Positions 43,829 through 52,583 of a stretch of 64,000 nt of DNA are shown one piece after another; position 1 is the stretch's first letter, and each line of letters opens with the position of its first letter. The stretch is from assembly GCF_030285365.1 (NCBI RefSeq), contig NZ_JASVDS010000002.1:620001-684000 (forward strand). The letters are read 5' to 3'. Both the position numbers and the translations under genes were made by a program. This stretch comes from Roseateles subflavus (GTDB lineage Bacteria > Pseudomonadota > Gammaproteobacteria > Burkholderiales > Burkholderiaceae_C). Under the pieces are notes generated by a model that saw only the letters and a list, made by a program, of their open reading frames with translations, was not told the DNA's origin and did not search any database.

Positions 43829-44299
43829 GTGATCGCCCTCCGCCCCACCACCCCTGACGACGCCGCCGCCCTGCAGGCCCTCTATGCGCATTGCATGACC
43901 GAGGCGACCTGGCTGCCCGAGTCCGCGAAACGGGATCCGATCCTGGCAGAGGTCACGGTGGGGGAGGTGCTGCACCTGGCCGAGACCGCCGCGGATGGGG
44001 TCGTCGGCTTCGTGTCCGTCCAGGTGGCGGATGCCTTCATCCATCACCTCTATGGGGCTCCGGCGTCGCGAGGGCGGCGGGTGGGGCGTTCCCTGCTCGA
44101 TGCGCTCCAGGCCTGGCTGCCCAGTCCCTGGCGGCTCAAGTGCGTCAGCCGCAATGGGGAGGCGCTGGCGTTCTACCGGCGGCTGGGGTGGGAGGCGCTG
44201 GAGGCCGGCGAGTCGGCGCATGGGCCGTACCTGCTGTTGGGCTTCCCGGCCGGCGCCACCGGCGAGCAGGTTCCCGAGGCGCGGCGCAGCGGCTGCTGA
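43829..44299 (+). CDS. GNAT family N-acetyltransferase
   Basis: 156 residues from a GTG at 43829 (VIALRPTTPDDAAALQALYA); an ATG at 43787 would add an odd basic N-terminus. The acetyl-CoA site is HHLYGAPASRGRRVGRSLLDAL, and the C-terminal CVSRNGEALAFYRRLGWEAL is typical of GNAT enzymes. The substrate is unknown. It is 68 bases after the YjfB-like gene. Confidence 0.85.
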   Translation: MIALRPTTPDDAAALQALYAHCMTEATWLPESAKRDPILAEVTVGEVLHLAETAADGVVGFVSVQVADAFIHHLYGAPASRGRRVGRSLLDALQAWLPSPWRLKCVSRNGEALAFYRRLGWEALEAGESAHGPYLLLGFPAGATGEQVPEARRSGC

Positions 44300-44381
44300 A
44301 GCGACGCTGCCCGCCCTTCGGTGGCATCACCTCAGGGCAGGCAGCTGTTGGGGGCGGCCGCGGGCTGCCGCCGTCGGGGAC

Positions 44382-44927
44382 TCAGCGGCGGCGGCGGCTG
44401 GCGGCGGCGCCCACGAGCGCCAGGCCCACCAGGGCCAGGGAGGCCGGCTCGGGGACGGCCTGGCGGGTGGCCATGGCGATCACGCCCTGCTGGCTGATCG
44501 ACAGCGTCGCCGACCCGCCGTTGACGTTCTCGGTGCTGTGGCCGCCGGTGCAGGACAGGCTGGTGCCGTCGAAGCACCAGTAGTCGACACCGCTGCCGAT
44601 GACCGGCGACTGGAAGTCGACCGCGGCACCCGCCTGGCCGAAGTTGAAGTCCAGCGAGTCGATGTCGGCGGTGAAGCCGAGGCCGAACACGCCCACCTGG
44701 GAATTGCCTTGGTTCGAGACGAAGGAGCTCGTCCCGTCATTGAACGTCAGCGACCAGGCGGTGATGTTGCCGGTGCTCAGCGTCCCGAAGGTGCCATCGG
44801 TCGTGATGGTGCCCATGACGGAGCCCGAACCGATGGTGCGAGACACGTTGTAGGTCAGCGTTGCAGCGCTGGCGGCGAAGGCCAGGCCTGACAGGGCCAG
44901 GGCGGCGACGGCGGATTTCAGCTTCAT
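44382..44927 (-). CDS. PEP-CTERM sorting-domain exported protein
   Basis: 181 residues. A signal peptide, KSAVAALALSGLAFAASA, leads to a Ser/Thr/Gly-rich mature region with two cysteines (DYWCFDG, LSCTGG) that may pair. The C-terminal sorting signal is VPEPASLALVGLALVGAAA followed by RRRR, the motif processed by exosortase EpsH/XrtA in exopolysaccharide-producing bacteria. A sigma-54-type promoter precedes the gene. The mature function is unknown, probably surface or matrix. No exosortase is in the window. Confidence 0.92.
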   Translation of the reverse strand: MKLKSAVAALALSGLAFAASAATLTYNVSRTIGSGSVMGTITTDGTFGTLSTGNITAWSLTFNDGTSSFVSNQGNSQVGVFGLGFTADIDSLDFNFGQAGAAVDFQSPVIGSGVDYWCFDGTSLSCTGGHSTENVNGGSATLSISQQGVIAMATRQAVPEPASLALVGLALVGAAASRRRR

Positions 44928-44967
44928 GGGAAACGCTCCACAGGGGGGTGATGTGGCTCAGCGCATC

Positions 44968-44982
44968 GCAAGAGTCTTGCCA
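44968..44982 (-). promoter_or_regulatory. Sigma-54 promoter of the PEP-CTERM gene
   Basis: The minus strand reads TGGCAAGACTCTTGC (44982-44968), an excellent match to the -24/-12 consensus TGGCAC-N5-TTGC with GG and GC ten bases apart. The predicted start of transcription near 44956 gives a leader of about 30 bases containing GGAG. PEP-CTERM systems are known to be associated with the sigma-54 activator pair PrsK/PrsR. Confidence 0.8.
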
Positions 44983-45152
44983 GGGCCCCCGTGTTACAGA
45001 AAAAAGTCAACCGCCACAGAGGCTTGAGGCGCTCGCCGGCCGACGGCACACAAGGGTTCGAAGGGGCGATGTCAACTTTCCCGACAAGCCGCTGCGGCGC
45101 GGCGCGGCGCGGCCGCTGGCCTGGTGGGGGCCCGGGGCGGGACCGCCCTCGT
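44983..45152. other. Upstream region of the PEP-CTERM gene, possible enhancer sites
   Basis: 170 bases between the sigma-54 promoter and the 3' end of the next gene. A sigma-54 activator would be expected to bind here. TTGACT and TTGACA elements occur on the minus strand near 45010 and 45075 but lack good -10 partners. I could not identify a repeated activator site. Confidence 0.3.
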
Positions 45153-45758
45153 TCAGATCGCCGATGCGACCGATGGGGCCGACGCGGCCGACGCGACGGT
45201 CACCCACGGCCATCGCGCCCGGTACGCCGCCACCTTCTTCTCGAACAGGGCCCGGTGCGGCGTCAGCGGATTCATCGTGAGGATGCCGTCGTAGAGTCCC
45301 TGCAGCCCGTTCGGCGCATACACCTCGCCCGGGCGCACGCCCACGCAGGTGGCGGGGACGAGGAAGCGGTCGATGCCGTCCCGGGCGCTCTGCAGGGGCG
45401 GGTAGGGCTCGCCGAAGTCGGCCTCGTACCAGAGGTGCACCCGTGCCTGGTTGGCGCATTCGACGGCCACGCCCAGGTCGCCGAGCAGGTGCTCGACCCG
45501 GGCCTGGACGCGCTGCTCGGCCTCGCGGCTGAGGTCGTCCGGGTCGAAGTAGAAGAGGTCGTAGTCCTTGATCGAGGCCGTGGCCGGCTGGCCGCTGCGC
45601 AGGTTCCAGACGGTCTGGAACAGGCAGCCGGCCACCAGCCAGCCCTCGGGCAGCGCCAGGGCCTCCCAGCGGTCGAGGATGGCGCGGTTGTGGGCATTGG
45701 CCTGCACGTCGGCCAGGAAGCGTGCGAGCAGGGGATCGACGGAAGGCGCGGCGGTCAT
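45153..45758 (-). CDS. Nucleotidyltransferase-like protein (DUF925/NTP_transf_6 family)
   Basis: 201 residues from the ATG at 45758. LVAGCLFQTVWNLRSG followed by IKDYDLFYFDPDD is the signature of this small nucleotidyltransferase-fold family; the DYDLFYF acidic pair marks the metal site. The tail from about residue 187 is low-complexity, with repeated Ala-Ser pairs (VASAASAPSVASA), encoded by a short GACG/GCCGAC-rich repeat. Its substrate and partners are unknown. It may be co-transcribed with metY, 55 bases upstream. Confidence 0.75.
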   Translation of the reverse strand: MTAAPSVDPLLARFLADVQANAHNRAILDRWEALALPEGWLVAGCLFQTVWNLRSGQPATASIKDYDLFYFDPDDLSREAEQRVQARVEHLLGDLGVAVECANQARVHLWYEADFGEPYPPLQSARDGIDRFLVPATCVGVRPGEVYAPNGLQGLYDGILTMNPLTPHRALFEKKVAAYRARWPWVTVASAASAPSVASAI

Positions 45759-45813
45759 GCCGCGCATTCTCGTCGGCCCGCTCACGTGCGCGAGGCGGCA
45801 GAGGCCCGGGAGA

Positions 45814-47130
45814 TCAGACCGCCGCCAGCGCCGCGTCGAGGTCCCGGCGCAGGTCGTCGATGTGCTCGATGCCGATGGACAGGCGCACCGTGTCTTCGCC
45901 CACGCCCGCCTGGTCCAGCTCGGCCGGCGACAGCTGCCGGTGCGTGGTGGACGCCGGATGCGTGGCCAGGGACTTGGCGTCGCCGATGTTCACGAGGCGC
46001 GTGAAGAGCTGCAGGGCATCGAGGAAGCGGGCGCCGGCGGCGCGGGGGTCCTGGCCCGGCACGGACTTCAGGCCGAAGGTCAGCAGGCCGGAGCCCTGGC
46101 CGGAGAGGTACTTCTGCACCAGCGCGTGGTCCGGGTGCTCGGGCAGCCCGGCGTAATTTACCCAGGCCACCTTGGCGTGCTGCTTCAGATGCTGCGCCAC
46201 GGCCAGGGCGTTCTGGCTGATGCGGTCCAGGCGCAGGGCCAGGGTCTCGATGCCCTGCAGGATCAGGAAGGCATTGAAGGGCGACAGCGCCGCACCCGTG
46301 TTGCGCAGGGGCACGACGCGTGCCCGGGTGATGTAGGCCGCGGCGCCGGCGGCCTGGGTGTAGACGACGCCGTGGTAGCTCGGGTCGGGTTCGTTCAGGC
46401 GCTTGAAGCGGGCCGCGTGCTGGGCCCAGGGGAAACGGCCCGAGTCGATGATGGCGCCGCCCACGGCCGCGCCGTGGCCGCCGAGGTACTTGGTCAGCGA
46501 ATGCACGACGATGTCCGCGCCATGCTCGATGGGGCGGCTCAGGTAGGGGCTGGGCACGGTGTTGTCCACGATCAGCGGCACGCCGTGGCGGTGCGCCACC
46601 TCGGCGATGCGGGCGATGTCGGTGACGTTGCCCTGCGGATTGCCGAGGGACTCCACGAAGACGGCCTTGGTGCGCTCGTCGATCAGGCTTTCGAAGCTTT
46701 CGGGGCGGCGGTAGTCGGCAAAGCGGGTGGTGATGCCCAGCTGCGGCAGCGTGTGGGCGAACAGGTTGTAGGTGCCGCCGTAGAGCGCGCTGGAGGCCAC
46801 GATGTTGTCGCCCGCCTCGGCGATCGTCTGGATGGCATAGGTGACGGCCGCCTGCCCCGAGGCCAGGGCCAGTGCGCCGATGCCGCCTTCCAGCGCCGCC
46901 AGACGCTCCTCGAGCACGGCATTGGTCGGGTTGTTGATGCGGGTGTAGATGTGGCCCTCGGCCTTGAGGTCGAAGAGGTCGGCCGCATGCTGGGCGCTGT
47001 CGAAGGCGTAGGCCACCGTCTGGTAGATGGGCACGGCGACGGCACGGGTGGTGGGGTCCGGGGCGTAGCCGGCGTGCACGGCGCGGGTCTCGAAACGCCA
47101 GTCGGCGGCGTGAGGGTTCTTCTGGCTCAT
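45814..47130 (-). CDS. metY: O-acetylhomoserine sulfhydrylase
   Basis: 438 residues from the ATG at 47130, with AGGAG six bases upstream. It is a PLP enzyme of the Cys/Met metabolism family: the PLP lysine is in [20 protein letters not shown], and [20 protein letters not shown] and [18 protein letters not shown] are characteristic. It makes homocysteine from O-acetylhomoserine and sulfide, a direct route that fits the sulfate-uptake genes next door. Length and the [13 protein letters not shown] segment favour MetY over MetZ or MetB. Confidence 0.93.
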   Translation of the reverse strand: MSQKNPHAADWRFETRAVHAGYAPDPTTRAVAVPIYQTVAYAFDSAQHAADLFDLKAEGHIYTRINNPTNAVLEERLAALEGGIGALALASGQAAVTYAIQTIAEAGDNIVASSALYGGTYNLFAHTLPQLGITTRFADYRRPESFESLIDERTKAVFVESLGNPQGNVTDIARIAEVAHRHGVPLIVDNTVPSPYLSRPIEHGADIVVHSLTKYLGGHGAAVGGAIIDSGRFPWAQHAARFKRLNEPDPSYHGVVYTQAAGAAAYITRARVVPLRNTGAALSPFNAFLILQGIETLALRLDRISQNALAVAQHLKQHAKVAWVNYAGLPEHPDHALVQKYLSGQGSGLLTFGLKSVPGQDPRAAGARFLDALQLFTRLVNIGDAKSLATHPASTTHRQLSPAELDQAGVGEDTVRLSIGIEHIDDLRRDLDAALAAV

Positions 47131-47281
47131 GGGGGCTCCTGGTGGGAAGAAACGAGGCAACGGGGCTAGCCTAGCGCCTGAAAGCCGTGGCCGTCCTGTC
47201 AGGTTTTGCATATGGATGTTTCCAAACCGAGGAGCCTGACCGTCGCCCGTGGACGCGGCCTGGCGTAGCATCGGCCCCGCC
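47131..47281. promoter_or_regulatory. Divergent region between metY and chrA
   Basis: 151 bases. The minus strand contains a less GC-rich patch around 47205-47225 (AACATCCATATGCAAAAC) that probably contains the metY promoter. No riboswitch-like structure was recognised. Confidence 0.3.
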
Positions 47282-48673
47282 ATGACACGCCCGCCCGACC
47301 CCGAGGCCATCGACGCCCCCGCGCCCGCGCACCCCCGCCTGGGCGAGGCGCTGCGCTACTGGCTCAAGCTCGGCTGCATCAGCTTCGGCGGGCCGGCCGG
47401 GCAGATCGCGCTGATGCACGAGGAGCTGGTGCGCCGCCGCCGCTGGATCAGCGAGCGGCGCTTCCTGCATGCGCTGAACTACTGCATGGTGCTGCCCGGC
47501 CCCGAGGCCCAGCAGCTCGCGACCTACATCGGCTGGCTGCTGCACGGCACCGTGGGCGGCATCGCGGCGGGGGCGCTGTTCGTGCTGCCTTCGCTGGCGC
47601 TGCTCATCGGGCTGTCGTGGGTCTACATGGCCTACGGTCAGCTGGACTGGGTCGCCGCCGTCTTCTGGGGCGTGAAGCCCGCCGTCACGGCCCTGGTGGC
47701 GCACGCGGCCTGGCGCATCGGCCAGCGCACGCTGCGCAATGCCTTCTTGTGGGGCGTGGCGGGGCTCGCCTTCGTGGGGCTGGCGGTGCTGAAGCTGCCA
47801 TTCCCGGCCATCGTGGCCGGCGCGGCGCTGCTGGGCGGGGGGCTCGGCCGCTGGCGTCCGTCGCTCGTGCAGGCCGGAGGCGGGCATGGCGCCCAGGCGG
47901 GGGGCGAGCACCGCCCCACGGTCATTGACGACGACAGCCCCTTGCCGCCGCGGGCCCGGTTCCGCGCCTCGCGCCTGGCCCTGCAGGCGCTGGCTGCCGC
48001 CCTGCTGTGGGGCCTGCCCTTCGGCCTGCTGTGGGCCTGGCAGGGCGCGGGCGGCGTCTACACCCAGATGGCCTGGTTCTTCACCAAGGCCGCGCTGCTG
48101 ACCTTCGGCGGCGCGTATGCCGTGCTGCCCTACGTCACCCAGGCCGCGGTCGGCCATTTCGGCTGGCTCAGCTCGGGGCAGGTGATGGACGGTCTGGCGC
48201 TGGGCGAAAGCACGCCGGGGCCGCTGATCATGGTCGTGACCTTCATCGCCTTCGTGGCGGGCTGGCAGTCCGAGGCCCTGCAGGCCGGCTGGGCGGCCGT
48301 GGTCGGGCATGACTGGGCGGCGCTCGCCGCCGGCACCGTCGCGGCGCTGCTGGTGACCTGGTTCACCTTCCTGCCCTCCTTCGTCTTCATCCTGGCGGGC
48401 GCGCCGCTCGTGGAGGCCACGCACCAGGACCTGCGCATCACCGGCCCGCTGACGGCCATCACGGCGGCGGTGGTGGGGGTGATCCTCAACCTGGCGCTGT
48501 TCTTCGCCGTGCATGTCGTCTGGCCGCACGGGTTGCAGGCCGCGCCGGACCTGGCGGCGCTGCTGCTCACGCTGGCCGCCGGCCTGGCGCTGATCCGCTT
48601 CAAGCGCGGCGTGCTGGAGGTCGTGGGGGCCTGCGCCCTGCTGGGGCTGGCCTGGCGGCTGCTGGTGCTCTGA
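47282..48673 (+). CDS. chrA: Chromate efflux transporter ChrA
   Basis: 463 residues from the ATG at 47282 (a GTG at 47249 is an alternative). Two homologous CHR halves are present. The first contains KLGCISFGGPAGQIALMHEE and NYCMVLPGPEAQQLATYIG. The second contains FFTKAALLTFGGAYAVLPYV and GLALGESTPGPLIMVVTF. About ten to twelve membrane helices are predicted. It exports chromate, a sulfate analogue taken up by sulfate transporters such as the one encoded nearby. There is no chrB regulator in the window. Confidence 0.93.
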   Translation: MTRPPDPEAIDAPAPAHPRLGEALRYWLKLGCISFGGPAGQIALMHEELVRRRRWISERRFLHALNYCMVLPGPEAQQLATYIGWLLHGTVGGIAAGALFVLPSLALLIGLSWVYMAYGQLDWVAAVFWGVKPAVTALVAHAAWRIGQRTLRNAFLWGVAGLAFVGLAVLKLPFPAIVAGAALLGGGLGRWRPSLVQAGGGHGAQAGGEHRPTVIDDDSPLPPRARFRASRLALQALAAALLWGLPFGLLWAWQGAGGVYTQMAWFFTKAALLTFGGAYAVLPYVTQAAVGHFGWLSSGQVMDGLALGESTPGPLIMVVTFIAFVAGWQSEALQAGWAAVVGHDWAALAAGTVAALLVTWFTFLPSFVFILAGAPLVEATHQDLRITGPLTAITAAVVGVILNLALFFAVHVVWPHGLQAAPDLAALLLTLAAGLALIRFKRGVLEVVGACALLGLAWRLLVL

Positions 48674-48760
48674 GGCGCCCGTGCCCGGAGCGTGACTCCC
48701 GGCAGGGGGCGCCCGCATTTGCTAGGCTCCCGGCTTTGCATCCAGACAGGTGACCCTGAC

Positions 48761-50959
48761 GTGAAGCTCTCCTATGTCCTGGCCGCCGGCGTGAGCCTGG
48801 CGACGCCCCTCACGGCCGCCCTGGCCGCCGAAACCTCCTCTGCGAGTGCTCCCGTGACGACCCCTGCGACCGCCCCGAACGCGCTGCTCAGCGAAAGCCC
48901 GCTGCCGCTGCGCTACCCGCCCTTCGACAAGATCCGTGACGCCGACTTCGCGCCGGCCCTGGACGCCGGCATGGCCGAGCATCTGAAGGAAGTGGCCGCC
49001 ATCGCCGACAACCCGGCCGCGCCGACCTTCGAGAACACGATCGTCGCGCTGGAGCGTTCGGGCCGCACCCTGAATCGCGCCACCACCGTCCTGTTCAGCC
49101 TGCTGGGCGCCGATTCCAACCCGGCCCGCCTGAAGCTGCAGGCCGAGTACGCCACCAAGCTCGCTGCCCACGGCGACGCCATCTCGCTGAACCCGAAGCT
49201 GTTCCAGCGCATCCAGGCGCTCTATCAGCAGCGTGACAAGTTCGGCGCCGTCGAGCAGCGCCTGACCGAGCGCTACTACAAGCGCCTGGTGCGCTCCGGC
49301 GCCCAGCTGGACGAGGCCCAGAAGACCCGCATCAAGGCCATCAACGCCGACCTCGCCCGCCTGGGCGCCCAGTTCAACCAGGCCGTGCTGGCCGAGGTGA
49401 ACGCCAGCGCCGTGGTGGTGGACAGCGAGGCCGAACTGAAGGGCCTCTCCGCCGGCCAGATCGCGGCCGCCCGCGAAGCCGCCAAGGCCCGTGGCCTCGA
49501 TGGCAAGTTCGTCATCGCCCTGCTGAACACCACCGGCCAGCCCTTCGAGGCCCAGCTGGAGAACCGCGCCCTGCGCGAGCGCCTGCACAAGGCCTCCGTG
49601 GCCCGTGGCAGCCGTGGCAACGAGCACGACACCACCGCCATCGTCGCGCAGGTCGCCGCGCTGCGCGCCGAGCGTGCCCAGCTGCTGGGCTACGCCACGC
49701 ACGCCGACTTCGTGCTCGAGGAGGAGACCGCCAAGAACCAGCAGGCCGTCAACGCCATGCTGCGCCAGCTGGCCCCCGCCGCCGTGGCCGCCGCCCGCCG
49801 CGAGGGCGCCGAGCTGCAGGCGCTGATCGACAAGGAACAGGCCGCCAAGGGCCAGCCGAGCTTCCGGCTCGAAGCCTGGGACTGGGCCTTCTACAGCGAG
49901 CGCCTGCGCGCCGCCAAGTTCGGCTTCGACGAGAGCCAGCTCAAGCCCTACCTCGAGCTGACGAACGTGCTGGAGAAGGGCGTGTTCTACGCCGCCGAGA
50001 AGGTCTACGGCCTGCGCTTCAAGGAGCGCAAGGACCTGCCCGTCTACCACCCGGACGTGCGCGTCTACGACGTCTTCAACGCCGACGGCTCGCAGCTGGC
50101 CATCTTCATCGCCGACATGTACGCCCGCCCGTCCAAGCGCGGCGGTGCATGGATGAACGCCTACGTCTCGCAGAACGGCCTGGAAGGCACGCTGCCCGTC
50201 GTGGCCAACCACCTCAACATTCCCAAGCCGCCGGCCGGCGAACCCACGCTGATGACCTGGGACGAGGTGCGCACCACCTTCCACGAGTTCGGCCATGCGC
50301 TGCACGGCATGTTCTCGCAGGTGAAGTACCCCACCTTCGCCGGCACCGCGGTGCCGCGTGACTTCGTCGAGTTCCCCTCGCAGGTGAACGAGATGTGGGC
50401 GGACTGGCCCGAGATCCTGTCGCACTACGCCCAGCACTACAAGACGGGCGAGACCATGCCCCGCGCGCTGCTGGACAAGGTGCTCGCCGCCGGCAAGTTC
50501 AACCAGGGCCAGGCCACCACCGAGTACCTCGCGTCCTCCGTGCTGGACCAGCGCTGGCACCAGCTCAAGGCGGGCGAGGTGCCCAAGGCCGACCAGGTCA
50601 TGGCCTTCGAGGCCCGCGTGCTGAAGGAGGAGGGCTTCGACTACGCGGCCGTGCCGCCGCGCTACCGCACGCCGTACTTCAGCCACATCATGGGCGGCTA
50701 CGCGGCCGGCTACTACGCCTACATCTGGTCCGAGGTGCTGGACGCCAACACCGTGGACTGGTTCAAGGCCCAGGGCGGCCTCAAGCGCGAGCTGGGCGAT
50801 GCCTTCCGCGCCAAGCTGCTCAGCCAGGGCGGCAGCCGGGATGCGCTGGACCTGTTCCGCGGCGTCGTCGGCCATGAGCCGAAGATCGAGCCGCTGCTGG
50901 AGCGCCGTGGCCTGAAGGTCAAGGGCGGCGCGGACGGCAAGGTCGCCACGGCGAACTGA
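48761..50959 (+). CDS. Periplasmic M3-family metallopeptidase (oligopeptidase A/Dcp type)
   Basis: 732 residues from a GTG at 48761. A signal peptide, KLSYVLAAGVSLATPLTAAL, ends near AAETS. The zinc site is TTFHEFGHALHG, with His508, Glu509 and His512; a downstream acidic residue in EFPSQVNEMW completes it. Overall similarity is to thermolysin-like oligopeptidases PrlC and Dcp, which trim short peptides. The signal peptide implies periplasmic peptide degradation, closer to Dcp-type usage. It is followed by a terminator. Confidence 0.92.
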   Translation: MKLSYVLAAGVSLATPLTAALAAETSSASAPVTTPATAPNALLSESPLPLRYPPFDKIRDADFAPALDAGMAEHLKEVAAIADNPAAPTFENTIVALERSGRTLNRATTVLFSLLGADSNPARLKLQAEYATKLAAHGDAISLNPKLFQRIQALYQQRDKFGAVEQRLTERYYKRLVRSGAQLDEAQKTRIKAINADLARLGAQFNQAVLAEVNASAVVVDSEAELKGLSAGQIAAAREAAKARGLDGKFVIALLNTTGQPFEAQLENRALRERLHKASVARGSRGNEHDTTAIVAQVAALRAERAQLLGYATHADFVLEEETAKNQQAVNAMLRQLAPAAVAAARREGAELQALIDKEQAAKGQPSFRLEAWDWAFYSERLRAAKFGFDESQLKPYLELTNVLEKGVFYAAEKVYGLRFKERKDLPVYHPDVRVYDVFNADGSQLAIFIADMYARPSKRGGAWMNAYVSQNGLEGTLPVVANHLNIPKPPAGEPTLMTWDEVRTTFHEFGHALHGMFSQVKYPTFAGTAVPRDFVEFPSQVNEMWADWPEILSHYAQHYKTGETMPRALLDKVLAAGKFNQGQATTEYLASSVLDQRWHQLKAGEVPKADQVMAFEARVLKEEGFDYAAVPPRYRTPYFSHIMGGYAAGYYAYIWSEVLDANTVDWFKAQGGLKRELGDAFRAKLLSQGGSRDALDLFRGVVGHEPKIEPLLERRGLKVKGGADGKVATAN

Positions 50960-50978
50960 GCCCTCGCGCCTCACGCAA

Positions 50979-51012
50979 GGCCTGGCACCCCTCGGGTGGC
51001 CAGGCCTTTTTC
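50979..51012 (+). terminator. Intrinsic terminator after the M3 peptidase gene
   Basis: GGCCTGGC (50979-50986) pairs with GCCAGGCC (50999-51006), followed by TTTTTCTT. It may also act on the converging photolyase operon, although the opposite side has only a short A-run. Confidence 0.85.
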
Positions 51013-51026
51013 TTGCGGGGCCGGAC

Positions 51027-52583
51027 CTAGAGCTGGTCCAGCCGCGCCAGGTGCACGCGCGCCTGCTCGCGCAGGGCCAGGAGATCGGGCTCGCTCATCC
51101 GCTCCAGCTGCCGGTACACCGGCGCCAGCCGCGGGAGGTGCCGCAGCCGGTCGGCATGCCGGTCCATGAAGTCCCAGTACAGCGCATTGAACGGGCAGGC
51201 CCGCTCGCCCAGGCGCTGGCGCTTGTCGTAGGGGCAGTGGCGGCAGTGGTCGCCCATGCGGTCCAGGTAGGCCGCGCTGCTCACATAGGGCTTGGTGGTG
51301 ATGCCGCCGCCATCGGCGAACTGGCTCATGCCCAGCGTGTTGGGCGCCTCCACCCACTCGAAGGCGTCGATGTAGACGCCGAGGTACCACTGGTGAACCT
51401 CGGCCGGATCGAGGCCCGCCAGCAGCGCGAAGTTGCCGATCACCATCAGGCGCTGGATGTGGTGGGCATGGGCCTGCTGCAGGGACTGCCCCAGGGCGCG
51501 CTGCAGGCAGCGCATGCGGGTGTCGCCGGTCCAGAACCACGGCGGCAGCGCACGCGTGTGACCGAGGTGGTTGAGTTCGACATAGTCCGGCATGCGGGCC
51601 CAGTACACGCCCCGCACGTACTCGCGCCAGCCGAGGATCTGCCGGATGAAGCCCTCGACGCTCGCCAGCGGCGCCCGGCCCTCGCGCCAGGCCACCTCCG
51701 CGGCGGCGATGACCTCGCGCGGGTGGAGCATCTTGGTGTTCAGCGCGAAGGACAGCAGCGAGTGGAAGAGCCGGTCGTGACCATCGCTCAGGGCGTCCTG
51801 GAAGGGGCCGAAATGCGGCAGGCCGTGAGCGATGAAGGACTGCAGGTCCGCGAGGGCCTCGGTGCGGTCCAGCGGCCAGGGCAGCGCCTCGGCCCCAGGC
51901 GCGCCCATCGTCACCACGCCGGCGGCCTCGATCTCCGCCCACAGGGCGCGCAGGTCGTGGCGCCGGCGCGTGTCCGGCGGCTCGGGCGGATCCCCCGGCC
52001 AGCGGCTGCGGTTCTCGGTGTCGAAGTTCCAGCGGCCGCCGGCCGGCTGGCGGCCGTCCATCAGCACGCGCTCGCGCTGGCGCAGATGGCGGTAGAAGCG
52101 CTCCATCAGCCATGGACCGTCGCCGAAGAAGCGCGCTGCCTCGTCGCGCGCGCCGAGGAAATGGTGGCTGTCGACCAGGCGCAGGGCGTAGGGCGCCTGC
52201 GCGGCGTGGGCGCGCAGCTGGGCGTCGAGCCGCCATTCGTCGGGCAGCTGCGCCTCCACGACCCCCGCGCCCACGGCCTGGGCGAGGGCATCGAGATTGC
52301 CGGTGAGCGACTGCCGGTTGTGCGGGTTCCCGAGCCGCAGGTAGTGCACCCGATGGCCGGCCTCCTGCAGCTGCTGCGCGAAGCGGCGCATGGCCGCGAA
52401 GATCGCCAGCACCTTCTGGGCATGATGCCGCGCGTAGTCCGTCTCCTGGCGGATCTCCATCAGCACGACCAGCACCGCGGGGTCGGGTCTTGCCTGGAAC
52501 CAGGGGTGCAGCAGATCGAGCTGGTCGCCCAGGACGAGGCGCAGCACGGTCGCGGGGGCCAGGTCTTGCGGGAGGCGGTTCAT
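51027..52583 (-). CDS. Iron-sulfur bacterial cryptochrome/photolyase (CryB/PhrB-like)
   Basis: 518 residues. The N-terminal domain starts TVLRLVLGDQLDLLHPWF, the form typical of the FeS-BCP group and unlike classical photolyases. FAD-region segments are FALNTKMLHPREVI, RQILGWREYVRGVYW and NTLGMSQFADGGGITTKPYV. Cluster cysteines lie in TRMRCLQRAL, DHCRHCPYDK and ERACPFNALYW, fitting a [4Fe-4S] cluster. Known members repair (6-4) photoproducts or sense light. It is the last gene of the operon, overlapping the DASH gene by four bases. Confidence 0.92.
   Translation of the reverse strand: MNRLPQDLAPATVLRLVLGDQLDLLHPWFQARPDPAVLVVLMEIRQETDYARHHAQKVLAIFAAMRRFAQQLQEAGHRVHYLRLGNPHNRQSLTGNLDALAQAVGAGVVEAQLPDEWRLDAQLRAHAAQAPYALRLVDSHHFLGARDEAARFFGDGPWLMERFYRHLRQRERVLMDGRQPAGGRWNFDTENRSRWPGDPPEPPDTRRRHDLRALWAEIEAAGVVTMGAPGAEALPWPLDRTEALADLQSFIAHGLPHFGPFQDALSDGHDRLFHSLLSFALNTKMLHPREVIAAAEVAWREGRAPLASVEGFIRQILGWREYVRGVYWARMPDYVELNHLGHTRALPPWFWTGDTRMRCLQRALGQSLQQAHAHHIQRLMVIGNFALLAGLDPAEVHQWYLGVYIDAFEWVEAPNTLGMSQFADGGGITTKPYVSSAAYLDRMGDHCRHCPYDKRQRLGERACPFNALYWDFMDRHADRLRHLPRLAPVYRQLERMSEPDLLALREQARVHLARLDQL

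Noticed and set aside
45153-45200. GACG/GCCGAC-rich repeats considered as a satellite or CRISPR-like array
   Set aside because: The repeats are short and irregular and simply encode the Ala-Ser tail of the nucleotidyltransferase-like protein.
50979-51012. Considered as a REP element
   Set aside because: Position right after a stop codon and the T-run after the stem identify it as an ordinary terminator.
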